A DNA stretch of 64,000 nt from Spirosoma fluviale. Lineage in GTDB: Bacteria; Bacteroidota; Bacteroidia; Cytophagales; Spirosomataceae. This document shows positions 44,494 to 52,116 of the stretch, piece by piece. The stretch covers positions 930,001 through 994,000 of the forward strand of contig NZ_OCNH01000003.1 of NCBI RefSeq assembly GCF_900230225.1, given 5' to 3'. A program made the translations under genes and the position numbers. Within the stretch, counting starts at the first letter, position 1, and the number at the start of each line of letters is the position of its first letter. Below the pieces are notes generated by a model. It saw only the letters and a list, made by a program, of their open reading frames with translations. It did no database searches and was not told the origin of the DNA.

Positions 44494-44556
44494 TCGGTCC
44501 ATCGGCTGGTTAGTACGCATCAATACTCGTCGTCTTAAGCGGCTGTTGGAGAGGTC

Positions 44557-44608
44557 AATCAGGCAAGGGGAAGACTCTATTTAGCAGGGATCTTCCCCTT
44601 GCCTGATT
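44557..44608. terminator. Perfect 18-bp terminator hairpin between convergent genes
   Basis: AATCAGGCAAGGGGAAGA (44557-44574) pairs exactly with 44591-44608, and a T-run (GTTTTT) follows at once on the plus strand. It ends the delta-60 gene and, in the other direction, the GNAT gene. Confidence 0.85.
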
Positions 44609-44613
44609 GTTTT

Positions 44614-45150
44614 TCAGGGCTGATAATCAAGTGATTTTCTCATCATCACGTCTATCTGTTCATCGTCCCCCATTTTGAAAATGTGTTTGTCAAAGGCAAC
44701 AAAACCATTCTTTTCGTAGAATTTTATTGCTTTGGGATTCGCTTCCCATACGCCTAGCCAGAGAGATGATTTTTCCTGACGTTGCGCTATCTCCAGGGCT
44801 TTTTCGTAAAGGAGCTGGCCAACTTTTTTGCCATGATACGCACTTTTCACATAGATGCGTTCTATTTCGAGGGAGGTTTCATCCTGTAGCTCGGTCTGTG
44901 CTTTGCCAAGATTCACTTTTAAATAGCCGATAGCCTTCTCGCCTTCCCAGGCAACGAAGAATAACGAATGCGGATTACTTAACTCTGATTTTACCTTTTC
45001 GTCACTAAAGTTCTCTTCCAGATATTTTTTCATATCTGTCTCTGTATTGCTGGGCGCGAAGGTTTCAAAAAAGGTTTCCCGTCCGATTAGTTGCACCGCT
45101 TTAAAGTCTTCAGTATAAACCTGGTGTATTTGTATTTGCTTCATTGCCAT
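44614..45150 (-). CDS. GNAT-family N-acetyltransferase
   Basis: 178 residues. The acetyl-CoA loop is ERIYVKSAYHGKKVGQLLYEKALEIA (near residues 93-118), with FFVAWEGEKAIGYLKVNLG before it and NPKAIKFYEKNGFVAFDKHIFKMG after it. The start is MAMKQIQIHQVYTED. Enzymes of this layout acetylate small amines (spermidine, amino acids or antibiotics); no substrate can be assigned. It is a single gene between two hairpins. Confidence 0.88.
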   Translation of the reverse strand: MAMKQIQIHQVYTEDFKAVQLIGRETFFETFAPSNTETDMKKYLEENFSDEKVKSELSNPHSLFFVAWEGEKAIGYLKVNLGKAQTELQDETSLEIERIYVKSAYHGKKVGQLLYEKALEIAQRQEKSSLWLGVWEANPKAIKFYEKNGFVAFDKHIFKMGDDEQIDVMMRKSLDYQP

Positions 45151-45177
45151 CGTTTGGTAATGGGCAAACTTACTGAT

Positions 45178-45207
45178 AAAACCGGACTACGATTGTAGTC
45201 CGGTTTT
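45178..45207 (-). terminator. Terminator of the alpha/beta hydrolase gene
   Basis: AAAACCGGACTAC (45178-45190) pairs with 45195-45207 around a 4-nt loop. On the minus strand it is followed by a short U-run, the form of an intrinsic terminator. Confidence 0.75.
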
Positions 45208-45243
45208 GTTAAAATGGCTAGTCCAATTGGCAATAACCTGTCA

Positions 45244-46065
45244 TCAGGAATTGATAAAGGCCAGCAGATCAGCGTTAATGGTTGCTGCTTCGGTGGTGGG
45301 CATGCCGTGCGGAAAGCCTGGGTATGAAATCAGCTTACCGTGTTTTAACAACTTTACCGCCTTGGCTCCGGCAATTGCAAAGGGTACGATCTGGTCGTCT
45401 TCGCCGTGCAGAACCAGTACGGGCACATCCACACTTTTGAGGTCTTCCGTAAAGTCGGTCTCCGAAAAGGCTTTGATGCCATCATGATGGGCTTTTATGC
45501 TCCCCATCATGCCCTGCCGCCACCAGTTATCCCGAATGCCCTGCGATACATTGGCGCCTTCCCGATTATAACCATAAAATGGAAGGGTAAAGTCCTGAAA
45601 ATACTGGGGCCGGTGAGTAGCCGTACCTTCGCGTATTTCATCGAATACCGACATTGGAATACCGTCCGGATTGGTTTCGGTCTGGACCATGAGCGGGGTT
45701 ACGGCACTGATCAGCACCGCCTTGGCTACCCGGCCCTGGCCATGTTTGGCTACGTACCGAATCACTTCACCGCCCCCGGTTGAGTGGCCAATGTGGATCG
45801 CATCCTTTAAATCGAGGAACTGGGTAAGCTCCGCCACATCGGCCACATAGGTATCCATGTCATGCCCTTCGGAGGTTTGGGATGACCGGCCATGCCCTCG
45901 TCGGTCATGGGCAATCACGCGAAATCCTTTTTCTACAAAAAACATCAGTTGCGTATCCCAATCGTCGCTCGAGAGCGGCCATCCGTGATGAAAAACGATT
46001 GGCTGGCCTGTTCCCCAGTCTTTGTAGTAAATCTCGGTACCGTCACTTACTGTGATCTTGCTCAT
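45244..46065 (-). CDS. Alpha/beta hydrolase, non-heme chloroperoxidase-like
   Basis: 273 residues. The oxyanion loop is VFHHGWPLSSDDWD, the nucleophile elbow GHSTGGGEVIRYVAKHG (Ser near residue 95), the acid is in VPVLVLHGEDDQIVP and the catalytic His in YPGFPHGMPTT. These are the motifs of the cofactor-free haloperoxidase/esterase group. The enzyme acts as an esterase or perhydrolase in the cytoplasm; halogenation is a side reaction. No signal peptide is present. It is monocistronic with its own terminator. Confidence 0.9.
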   Translation of the reverse strand: MSKITVSDGTEIYYKDWGTGQPIVFHHGWPLSSDDWDTQLMFFVEKGFRVIAHDRRGHGRSSQTSEGHDMDTYVADVAELTQFLDLKDAIHIGHSTGGGEVIRYVAKHGQGRVAKAVLISAVTPLMVQTETNPDGIPMSVFDEIREGTATHRPQYFQDFTLPFYGYNREGANVSQGIRDNWWRQGMMGSIKAHHDGIKAFSETDFTEDLKSVDVPVLVLHGEDDQIVPFAIAGAKAVKLLKHGKLISYPGFPHGMPTTEAATINADLLAFINS

Positions 46066-46396
46066 GTTAGTTGGCGTTAAGTATTGATACTAAATTGAAA
46101 GAGATAGGTCATTGATTTTGCCAGAACAAACCTACGGCGGGAAGGGCCGGAGAGCGCGGTATAAATGGACGGGATTACAGTAAAAAGAGGAGATTCTAAC
46201 CGCCCCGAACCAGTCTACAATTACTGTCTATCAGCTGGTTGACTCCCAGGGCTAACCCAATAGTAAAAATACGGGCATCATGCAGGCTGGCTATACCTGT
46301 TTTTGTATATGAGGCTGATAGTTTCTTCAAACAATTTGAGTAACGATCTCTTTATAGATTAAAATAAGATTAAAATCGTGCCAATATAATTTTAAT

Positions 46397-46561
46397 TATT
46401 TTTGTAAGTCATTCAAATTCAGTGGGCTATCATAGGGAGGCCGCAAAACAGAATAGGTGTTTTGACGAGCCGATTCCGTTGTAACCCGGAGCAGGGTTGG
46501 TGGCGCAAACTTAGTTAATCGTCAATAAAAGCAATTTCGTAGCTGATCGCATCAAAAATTT
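46397..46561 (+). promoter_or_regulatory. Promoter and long leader of the TerC gene
   Basis: TATTTTTG (46397-46404) is an exact -7 box, giving a leader of roughly 150 nt before the TerC start. It can fold: CAAAACA/TGTTTTG around 46446-46475 and ACCCGG/CAGGGTT around 46495. TerC genes often follow the yybP-ykoY manganese riboswitch, but its diagnostic loops are not seen here. The rest of the 46066-46396 gap shows nothing recognisable. Confidence 0.4.
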
Positions 46562-47269
46562 ATGAGTTTTGCGGACAATCTGGTTCCATTAATTACGCTC
46601 ATTGCCCTGGAGGTAATTCTGGGCATCGACAACATTATTTTCATTTCCATACTGGCCGACAAACTGCCGGTTGAGCAGCGCGACCGGTTGCGCTACTGGG
46701 GACTGGGCCTGGCCATGGTCATGAGGCTGGCCCTGCTGGCAGTCTTATCCTGGATTCTGCAACTGGATCAAACCCTGTTTACCATCGGGACGATTGATTT
46801 TAGTGGTAAAGACCTGATTCTACTGGCAGGAGGGCTTTTCTTGCTGTATAAAAGCACCAAAGAAATTTACCACAAGGCCGAAGTGGGCAACGACGCCAAC
46901 GCACCCGACACCACCAAATCAACCTTCCGGGACCTGTTGATTCAGGTGCTCATTCTGGATATGGTCTTTTCTGTCGACTCGATCATCACCGCTGTTGGCA
47001 TGGTCGATCAGCTTTGGGTCATGTATACGGCTGTTGTCGTTACGGTAGGGGTTATGCTCGTGGCTTCCAAACCGATCGCTTCGTTTATCAGCAAACACCC
47101 CTCGTTCAAAATTTTAGCGCTGTGTTTCCTGCTCATCATCGGTATGTCGCTGGTGGCCGAAGGGCTTCATTTTGCTATTCCCAAAGGCTATATCTATTTC
47201 TCCATGGCCTTTGCTTTTCTGGTGGACTTCATTCAGTTAAAAACCGTACGCCCAGCAAAAACAGAATGA
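46562..47269 (+). CDS. TerC-family integral membrane protein
   Basis: 235 residues with about seven hydrophobic helices. The opening LVPLITLIALEVILGIDNIIFISILADKL and VLILDMVFSVDSIITAVGM contain the conserved GxDN and FSxDS acidic residues typical of TerC/Alx/YceF transporters. Family members move manganese or calcium across the cytoplasmic membrane and take part in tellurite resistance or metal loading of exported proteins. Its stop overlaps the next start (ATGA), so the following two secreted proteins are probably expressed with it. Confidence 0.92.
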   Translation: MSFADNLVPLITLIALEVILGIDNIIFISILADKLPVEQRDRLRYWGLGLAMVMRLALLAVLSWILQLDQTLFTIGTIDFSGKDLILLAGGLFLLYKSTKEIYHKAEVGNDANAPDTTKSTFRDLLIQVLILDMVFSVDSIITAVGMVDQLWVMYTAVVVTVGVMLVASKPIASFISKHPSFKILALCFLLIIGMSLVAEGLHFAIPKGYIYFSMAFAFLVDFIQLKTVRPAKTE

Positions 47270-47835
47270 AGACTATTTTAGCCCTTGCCTTTACATTCCT
47301 GGTTTTACCCTGTTTTGGGCAACAAAAGTATGAACGAGAATACAGGATTAAGTCCGGGGCCGTTCCACAAAAAGCCGCCCGCTTTATCAACGAGGTATTC
47401 AACCAGACAACCATTCACTGGTATGGCGAAGAAAGCTTAACGGGAACGACCATCGAGGCCAAACTGAAGTCGGGAGGAAAGCGATACAGTATCGAATTTG
47501 ACCTGTCGGGCAAGATTCAGGACGTTGAAATACAGCGCCGTTTTAACCAAATTCCTGCCCAGACCCGGAAAACACTGAGCGAGGGATTGAACCAGAAGTT
47601 TGATCGGTTCTCCGTGGTGAAAACGCAGTTGCAATGGACCGCCAGCCAGGATGACCTAAAAACGGCCATTCTGACCGACAAGCTGCCCTCCTCCGTTCAA
47701 ATCCGGTACGAGTTGATTCTGAAAGCCCGAAAGAATCGTTCCGCCAACTATTACGAAGTGCTGTGTGAACAGAACGGAGCGATCGTCAGCATTCACCAGT
47801 TGGTACAGCGTAACACGAATAACCTGATTTACTGA
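47266..47835 (+). CDS. Secreted PepSY-like protein, unknown
   Basis: 189 residues from the ATG at 47266, which overlaps the TerC stop (a longer frame upstream lies in TerC). A Sec signal (MKTILALAFTFLVLPCFGQQ) is followed by alpha/beta segments such as IEAKLKSGGKRYSIEFDLSGKIQDVEIQ. That pattern is reminiscent of PepSY/BLP-type domains, but not close enough to name. Function unknown. It sits between TerC and a DUF2490-like protein, each overlapping by 1-4 bp, so the three are translationally coupled. Confidence 0.7.
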   Translation: MKTILALAFTFLVLPCFGQQKYEREYRIKSGAVPQKAARFINEVFNQTTIHWYGEESLTGTTIEAKLKSGGKRYSIEFDLSGKIQDVEIQRRFNQIPAQTRKTLSEGLNQKFDRFSVVKTQLQWTASQDDLKTAILTDKLPSSVQIRYELILKARKNRSANYYEVLCEQNGAIVSIHQLVQRNTNNLIY

Positions 47836-48518
47836 TGGGTAAAGGTTTCTTTGTTACGTTTATGCTGCTTTTTATCACCCTGGCGGCCGTCGCTCAGGAC
47901 CGGTACGTAGCGGGTACGCTCCCTCAGCTAAACATTAATTTTTCGCTGCCGAAGAAGTTCAGGCTCAACACAAAGCTCGAATCCCGTCAGCTATTTGCTG
48001 AACGCGGGCCAAACGAGTCGACCAGCAACCGGTTTCGGTATGAGCGAACCGATCTGGCCCTGGTGCTTACGAAAAAATCGTCCCTTAACTCAACCCTGGG
48101 TGGCGGGTATTTGATCCGGCTCGAAGACAATCAACTCATCCATCGGCTGATCCAGCAAGCAAATCTGGTCAACGATCTTGGCTTGATTACCGTTGCGCAC
48201 CGGCTTGTTCTCGACGAGACATTCCGACCGGACGAACCCGTAGAAGTTAGACTTAGGTACCGGCTTAGTCTGGAAAAAGCCCTGAACGGCCAACGGGTTG
48301 ACCCTAACGAAATGTACCTAAGGTTTAACAATGAGTATCTGGGGATTTGGGCACCCAACCGAACCGATTTGGAAATTCGCGCTTCATTTGCGGTGGGTTA
48401 CAATGCTCTTAATGGCAATAAAATTGAGTTGGGTGCTGAGTACCGGGTGAATGAGTTTGACCAGTCCAGTCAGGCGCACCAATACTGGGCAACTGTTAGC
48501 TGGTTTATCAATATCTAG
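47835..48518 (+). CDS. DUF2490-like outer-membrane protein
   Basis: 227 residues with a Sec signal (about 1-20). The strands alternate (LNTKLESRQLFAERGPN, RFRYERTDLALVLTKKSS, GGGYLIRLEDNQLIHRL) and the end is aromatic (YWATVSWFINI), consistent with a small outer-membrane beta-barrel of the DUF2490 type. Function unknown. The start codon shares one base with the previous stop (TGATG). Confidence 0.7.
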   Translation: MGKGFFVTFMLLFITLAAVAQDRYVAGTLPQLNINFSLPKKFRLNTKLESRQLFAERGPNESTSNRFRYERTDLALVLTKKSSLNSTLGGGYLIRLEDNQLIHRLIQQANLVNDLGLITVAHRLVLDETFRPDEPVEVRLRYRLSLEKALNGQRVDPNEMYLRFNNEYLGIWAPNRTDLEIRASFAVGYNALNGNKIELGAEYRVNEFDQSSQAHQYWATVSWFINI

Positions 48519-48577
48519 AGAGCTACCTGCTTGCCCGAAGCCTGATCAGACTGCAAAGAACAACTTCATGGTGAAAC

Positions 48578-49165
48578 CTAGACAGGGGACAATGTCTGAT
48601 AACTGCCATCAGGCTTGAAAATTATGATCAGGCTTCCTCCGTTTCCTCCTGAGATCCGTCTGACTCCCCCACTCATCTTACGGTTCGTAAATGGCATAAC
48701 ATTATCCGTCCAGCGCGTTTTTAGTGTGGAACGCGGGTAGACACGGTCGCCGATAATCTGTTCCAGACACTGGTTCAGCGCGTTTTTGTCGCTGGTTGCC
48801 GTTTTGATGGTCCTTCGTGAATCGGCGTCAAAAACCAGGATAATATCTCCTTGGAACGAGGCAAACTGGCTGGGTGGATTATCCTTATAATGATCGTCAA
48901 TAGCGGGTGACAGCAACCAGCATAAATTTCCTTCTTCGTTTTGATACTGGCTAAGCAGAACAATTCCTTTGTCGTTGTTCCAATAGTTGTTCCGCACACA
49001 ACTACTGATGAAGTTGGATAGGAGTTGCCGCTTCGTTTCATCGGTATCCAGCTTAACCTGTTTGACTGCACTGCAGGGAGGGGGATATCCCGACTGTGCC
49101 TTCGAAAAGGAAATGAGTAGCCCTATGTTCAGGAGAAAGGCAGTCCAATGTATAGCCCGTTTCAT
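48578..49165 (-). CDS. Secreted protein of unknown function
   Basis: 195 residues with a Sec signal (MKRAIHWTAFLLNIGLLISFSKAQ). The mature part has three cysteines (PPCSAVKQ, SSCVRN, GNLCW) and a glycine-rich C-terminus (RKMSGGVRRISGGNGGSLIIIF). I do not recognise a family. It is convergent with the DUF2490-like gene and is followed by a long gap with repeat-like sequence. Confidence 0.55.
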   Translation of the reverse strand: MKRAIHWTAFLLNIGLLISFSKAQSGYPPPCSAVKQVKLDTDETKRQLLSNFISSCVRNNYWNNDKGIVLLSQYQNEEGNLCWLLSPAIDDHYKDNPPSQFASFQGDIILVFDADSRRTIKTATSDKNALNQCLEQIIGDRVYPRSTLKTRWTDNVMPFTNRKMSGGVRRISGGNGGSLIIIFKPDGSYQTLSPV

Positions 49166-49488
49166 ACCACCGAGTTTTTTTATCAGTAAACGTTACGTCA
49201 AACGAAGCTATTGCTAAAAGAGACAAGCCGTTTGCAAATGCCCTGCCTGCGGGCAGACCCGTTCGACATCGCAGCTGCGAACCGACACCAGCAGTTGCCT
49301 TCGGAGTAACGCCTTTTTTTATCATTTTTTTGGAAGGGGGGACCCGGCCAGTCGGTTCGGTTGTCTTCTGGGTAATTAATGCCCATTCGTTGATGAATTG
49401 GCTATTCGGTTCGTGAGCGGCTTCCCCGTTTATGAACGACTAACCAGCAACGGGTGTCCAACTACAACCTGAAAAGTGATAGAACGCA
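49166..49488. other. Intergenic region flanking the scar zone
   Basis: No gene is supported in this 323-bp gap. A GC-rich block at about 49230-49320 (CTGCCTGCGGGCAG and surroundings, with a small palindrome) looks like a dispersed repeat by style, but no second copy is in the window. Confidence 0.3.
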
Positions 49489-49781
49489 ATGACAATATCG
49501 CTACCGAAGAGAATACGATTCCTGTGTCTTTTTGTCGTCGCCATGTCGGTGCTGATAACGGGTGAGGCCCACAAGCGAACGAATCTGCCCGTTACCACCA
49601 ACAAAAAAGCGGCCATCATCATTAAAGGAAAAGTGACGGCGCAGGAAGACCGGATGGCGCTGCCCGGCGTCAATATCAGCATTAAAGGCACCACCGTGGG
49701 TACGACCACGGATGCCGACGGGAACTACTCGATCAGTGTGCCTTCGAAAGAAAACACGCTGATCTTCTCATTTCGGGGCTA
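49489..49781 (+). pseudogene. SusC N-terminal fragment fused to a regulator remnant
   Basis: About 97 codons of a SusC/TonB-receptor start: a signal-like hydrophobic stretch, then IIIKGKVTAQEDRMALPGVN and ISIKGTTVGTTTDADGNYSI, the carboxypeptidase-D-like domain up to LIFSFRGYG. The similarity stops there; the frame continues 10 codons into unrelated sequence and ends at 49812. The plug and barrel are absent. At the break the DNA turns into a LytTR response regulator in another frame. Confidence 0.8.
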
Positions 49782-49787
49782 TGGCAG

Positions 49788-50378
49788 AGCTTCGATATTT
49801 TTGGCCGGGTAGCGGTACGCTGTCCGGTTGTTTTCACGACCGCTTATGATGAATATGCCCTGAAAGCGTTTCAGGTGCATAGCGTCGATTACCTGCTCAA
49901 GCCTGTCGACGACACGGCCCTGCGCCGGAGTTTGAGCAAGTTTCGGCAGATGCAGCAACTTTACGGCACGGCCAGCCCCACCCTCGACCTGCGCGACTTG
50001 CTGGTTACACTGCGCCCGTCTGCCAGTATTACTTCCGATTACCGCGAGCGGTTTCTGCTCAAACAGGGAACGCGGCTGTTGCCCGTGGAGGTATCCGATA
50101 TGGCTTACTTCTTCACCCGCGACCGGCTGACGTTTGTGCGAACCTGGGATGGCCGGGATTTGCTGATGGATTACACGCTGGACGAGCTGGCCCAGAAACT
50201 GAATCCGCAGCATTTCTTCCGCGCCAACCGGCAGTTTATTGTCCAGATCAAAGCCGTGGGGCGGGTACACCTGCACTTCAACGGTCGGCTGAAACTCGAT
50301 CTGAAGCCGGTCATTACCGACGACGTATACATCAGCCGTGAGCGTGCCAGCGAATTTCGGGTGTGGATGGGCGAGTAA
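49788..50378 (+). pseudogene. LytTR response regulator lacking its phosphorylation half
   Basis: From 49788 the frame reads SFDIFGRVAVRCPVVFTTAY, then DEYALKAFQVHSVDYLLKPV, the last third of a receiver domain, then a complete LytTR DNA-binding domain (RFLLKQGTRLLPVEVSDMAYFFTRDRLTF, ending about 50375). The first roughly 60 residues, including the phospho-accepting Asp, are gone. No ATG lies at the junction; an internal GTG at 49875 could start a protein with an intact DNA-binding domain. It is probably inactive. Confidence 0.8.
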
Positions 50379-50463
50379 AAACAGGTGATCTGGCCAAACG
50401 CTTAGCCAAAAAGCAGTATATTGACCAGCTAACGAACTACAAGCCAACTTTTACAAACACAGC

Positions 50464-51782
50464 ATGAAGAAAGTAGTACCCACCTGTTTTATCGGATTAT
50501 TGACGGTTTTTCTCTTTCCTGTCCATAACACACAGGCGCAGGATCTGGAACCGGGTAAAGTTGCCAACGTGCAAGTCCAGTACACAAAGGAGATCGACCA
50601 GTTAGCCAAAAACAAGCAGATTCAAAAGGCGTTTCAGTTCATTGTCGCCCAAAACAAACGGAACCGCGATGAATTGATTAAACTCACCGAAATTCCGGCT
50701 CCGCCCTTTCTGGAAGAAAAACGGGGGGTCGAGTTTGCCGCGATGCTGAAAGAAGCGGGTGCCGACTCGGTCTGGACCGATAAGGTGGGTAACGTACTTG
50801 CTCTTCGAAAAGGTAAACAAAGCAAGCGTACGGTGGCCCTCGATGGTCACCTGGATACGGTATTTCCGGCCGAAACAGACGTTCGGGTAAAAGCGAAAGG
50901 AGATACGCTCTTCGCACCGGGCATTGGCGACGATACGCGCGGGCTGGTGGCCGTAGTGGCGGTGCTGCGGGCATTGGAAGATGCCAACATCGAAACCCAG
51001 TCTGATGTGCTGTTTATTGGCTCAGTGGGCGAAGAGGGGCTGGGCGACTTACGCGGTGTAAAACACCTCTTTAGCAATCAAAGCCGCCGAATCGACTCCT
51101 GGATTTCGATTGAAGCAGGAGCCATGGGACGCGCCAGCAACATGGGCCTGGGGTCTAACCGCTACCGGATCACGTTCAAAGGCCCCGGCGGGCATTCGTG
51201 GGGAGCTTTCGGTCTGGCAAACCCCCAACATGCGCTGGGTTCCGCCATCCACTACTTTTCGAAAGCGGCCGACAAATTCACCCGTACCGGTGCCCGAACC
51301 AGCTTCAACGTGGGCCGTATTGGCGGGGGAACGTCCGTTAACTCCATTCCCTTTTCGTCCTGGATGGAAGTGGACATGCGTTCCGAAATTCCGGAGAACC
51401 TCGTGCTGATTGATTCGCTGCTGAAATCGTCTGTTCAGAAAGCGCTCGAAGAACATAACCAGATGCGCCGGTCGGGGCCAGCTTTGACCGTTGACTTTGA
51501 GCGAATAGGGGAGCGCCCTTCCGGTGAGTTACCCGAAACGCTCCCGCTGGTGCAGCGATCCATGGCTGCCATTGCCCATTTTGGTGAATCGCCTAAAATT
51601 GGACGCGGTTCTACGAACGGAAACATTCCCATCTCAAAAGGGATTCCGGCGGTTACCATCGGTCAGGGGGGACTAACGGGAGGCACGCTCTCAATGAGTG
51701 GTGGCTTGATAAGGATGCTTATAAGGCGATTCAGGCCGCGCTGCTGACGCTGGTGGCCGAAGCAGGCATGGTAAAACCCTGA
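50464..51782 (+). pseudogene. M20-family metallopeptidase with a C-terminal frameshift
   Basis: The first frame (50464-51747) has a Sec signal and the M20 di-zinc site: VALDGHLDTVFP, GIGDDTRGL, GSVGEEGLGD and SIEAG. Near 51666-51684 the reading frame changes. In the +2 frame the sequence continues HALNEWWLDKDAYKAIQAAL to a stop at 51780-51782, the normal end of the family. In that frame lies the last zinc-ligand His. A run of six G at 51666-51671 is the likely site: a seventh G restores ...GGTNGRHALNEWW. As read, the protein ends with a wrong 25-residue tail and lacks the ligand. Confidence 0.8.
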
Positions 51783-51797
51783 TTTATCGTTTCCTGG

Positions 51798-51977
51798 TCA
51801 GACAAAACGGTATACTCCCGTCTTTGACGTAAGCGGGGGCGAGGAGGCCGGTTGATCGGGAAAGTCCTGTTGCTGACCCACCAGTGATAAAGCAGCTACG
51901 GAGGCACTGCTTTTCAGGAAGTGACGACGTAGTTTTTCGCAGTTTCTCAGAAATTCTTGGAGATAAGTTAATCCGGC
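51798..51977 (-). pseudogene. Remnant with a Tat-type signal peptide
   Basis: The minus strand has an open stretch ending at 51798-51800. It reads LRRHFLKSSASVAALSLVGQ, then about 27 residues and a stop. RRHFLKSSA is a good Tat motif, but no start codon in frame is obvious and no mature domain follows. It may be the 5' remnant of an exported enzyme gene lost in the scar zone. The rest of 51783-52116 holds only a -7 box TATTTTTG at 52062-52069, likely for the GH29 gene. Confidence 0.35.
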
Positions 51978-52116
51978 TGGCCCCTACGCTGTCCGTAATG
52001 GCCTACTTATGTCCATGGACGTTCAAAAAAGATTATCCGTGAAATACTATCGGGAAACGGGTATTTTTGCAGTAATCCGTTTGGTATTACCCCAATTCCC
52101 CAATATCCTCTAAACT

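Noticed and set aside
46420-46561. yybP-ykoY manganese riboswitch before TerC
   Set aside because: The GGGGAGUAG-type and CCGA loops that define the class are not present.
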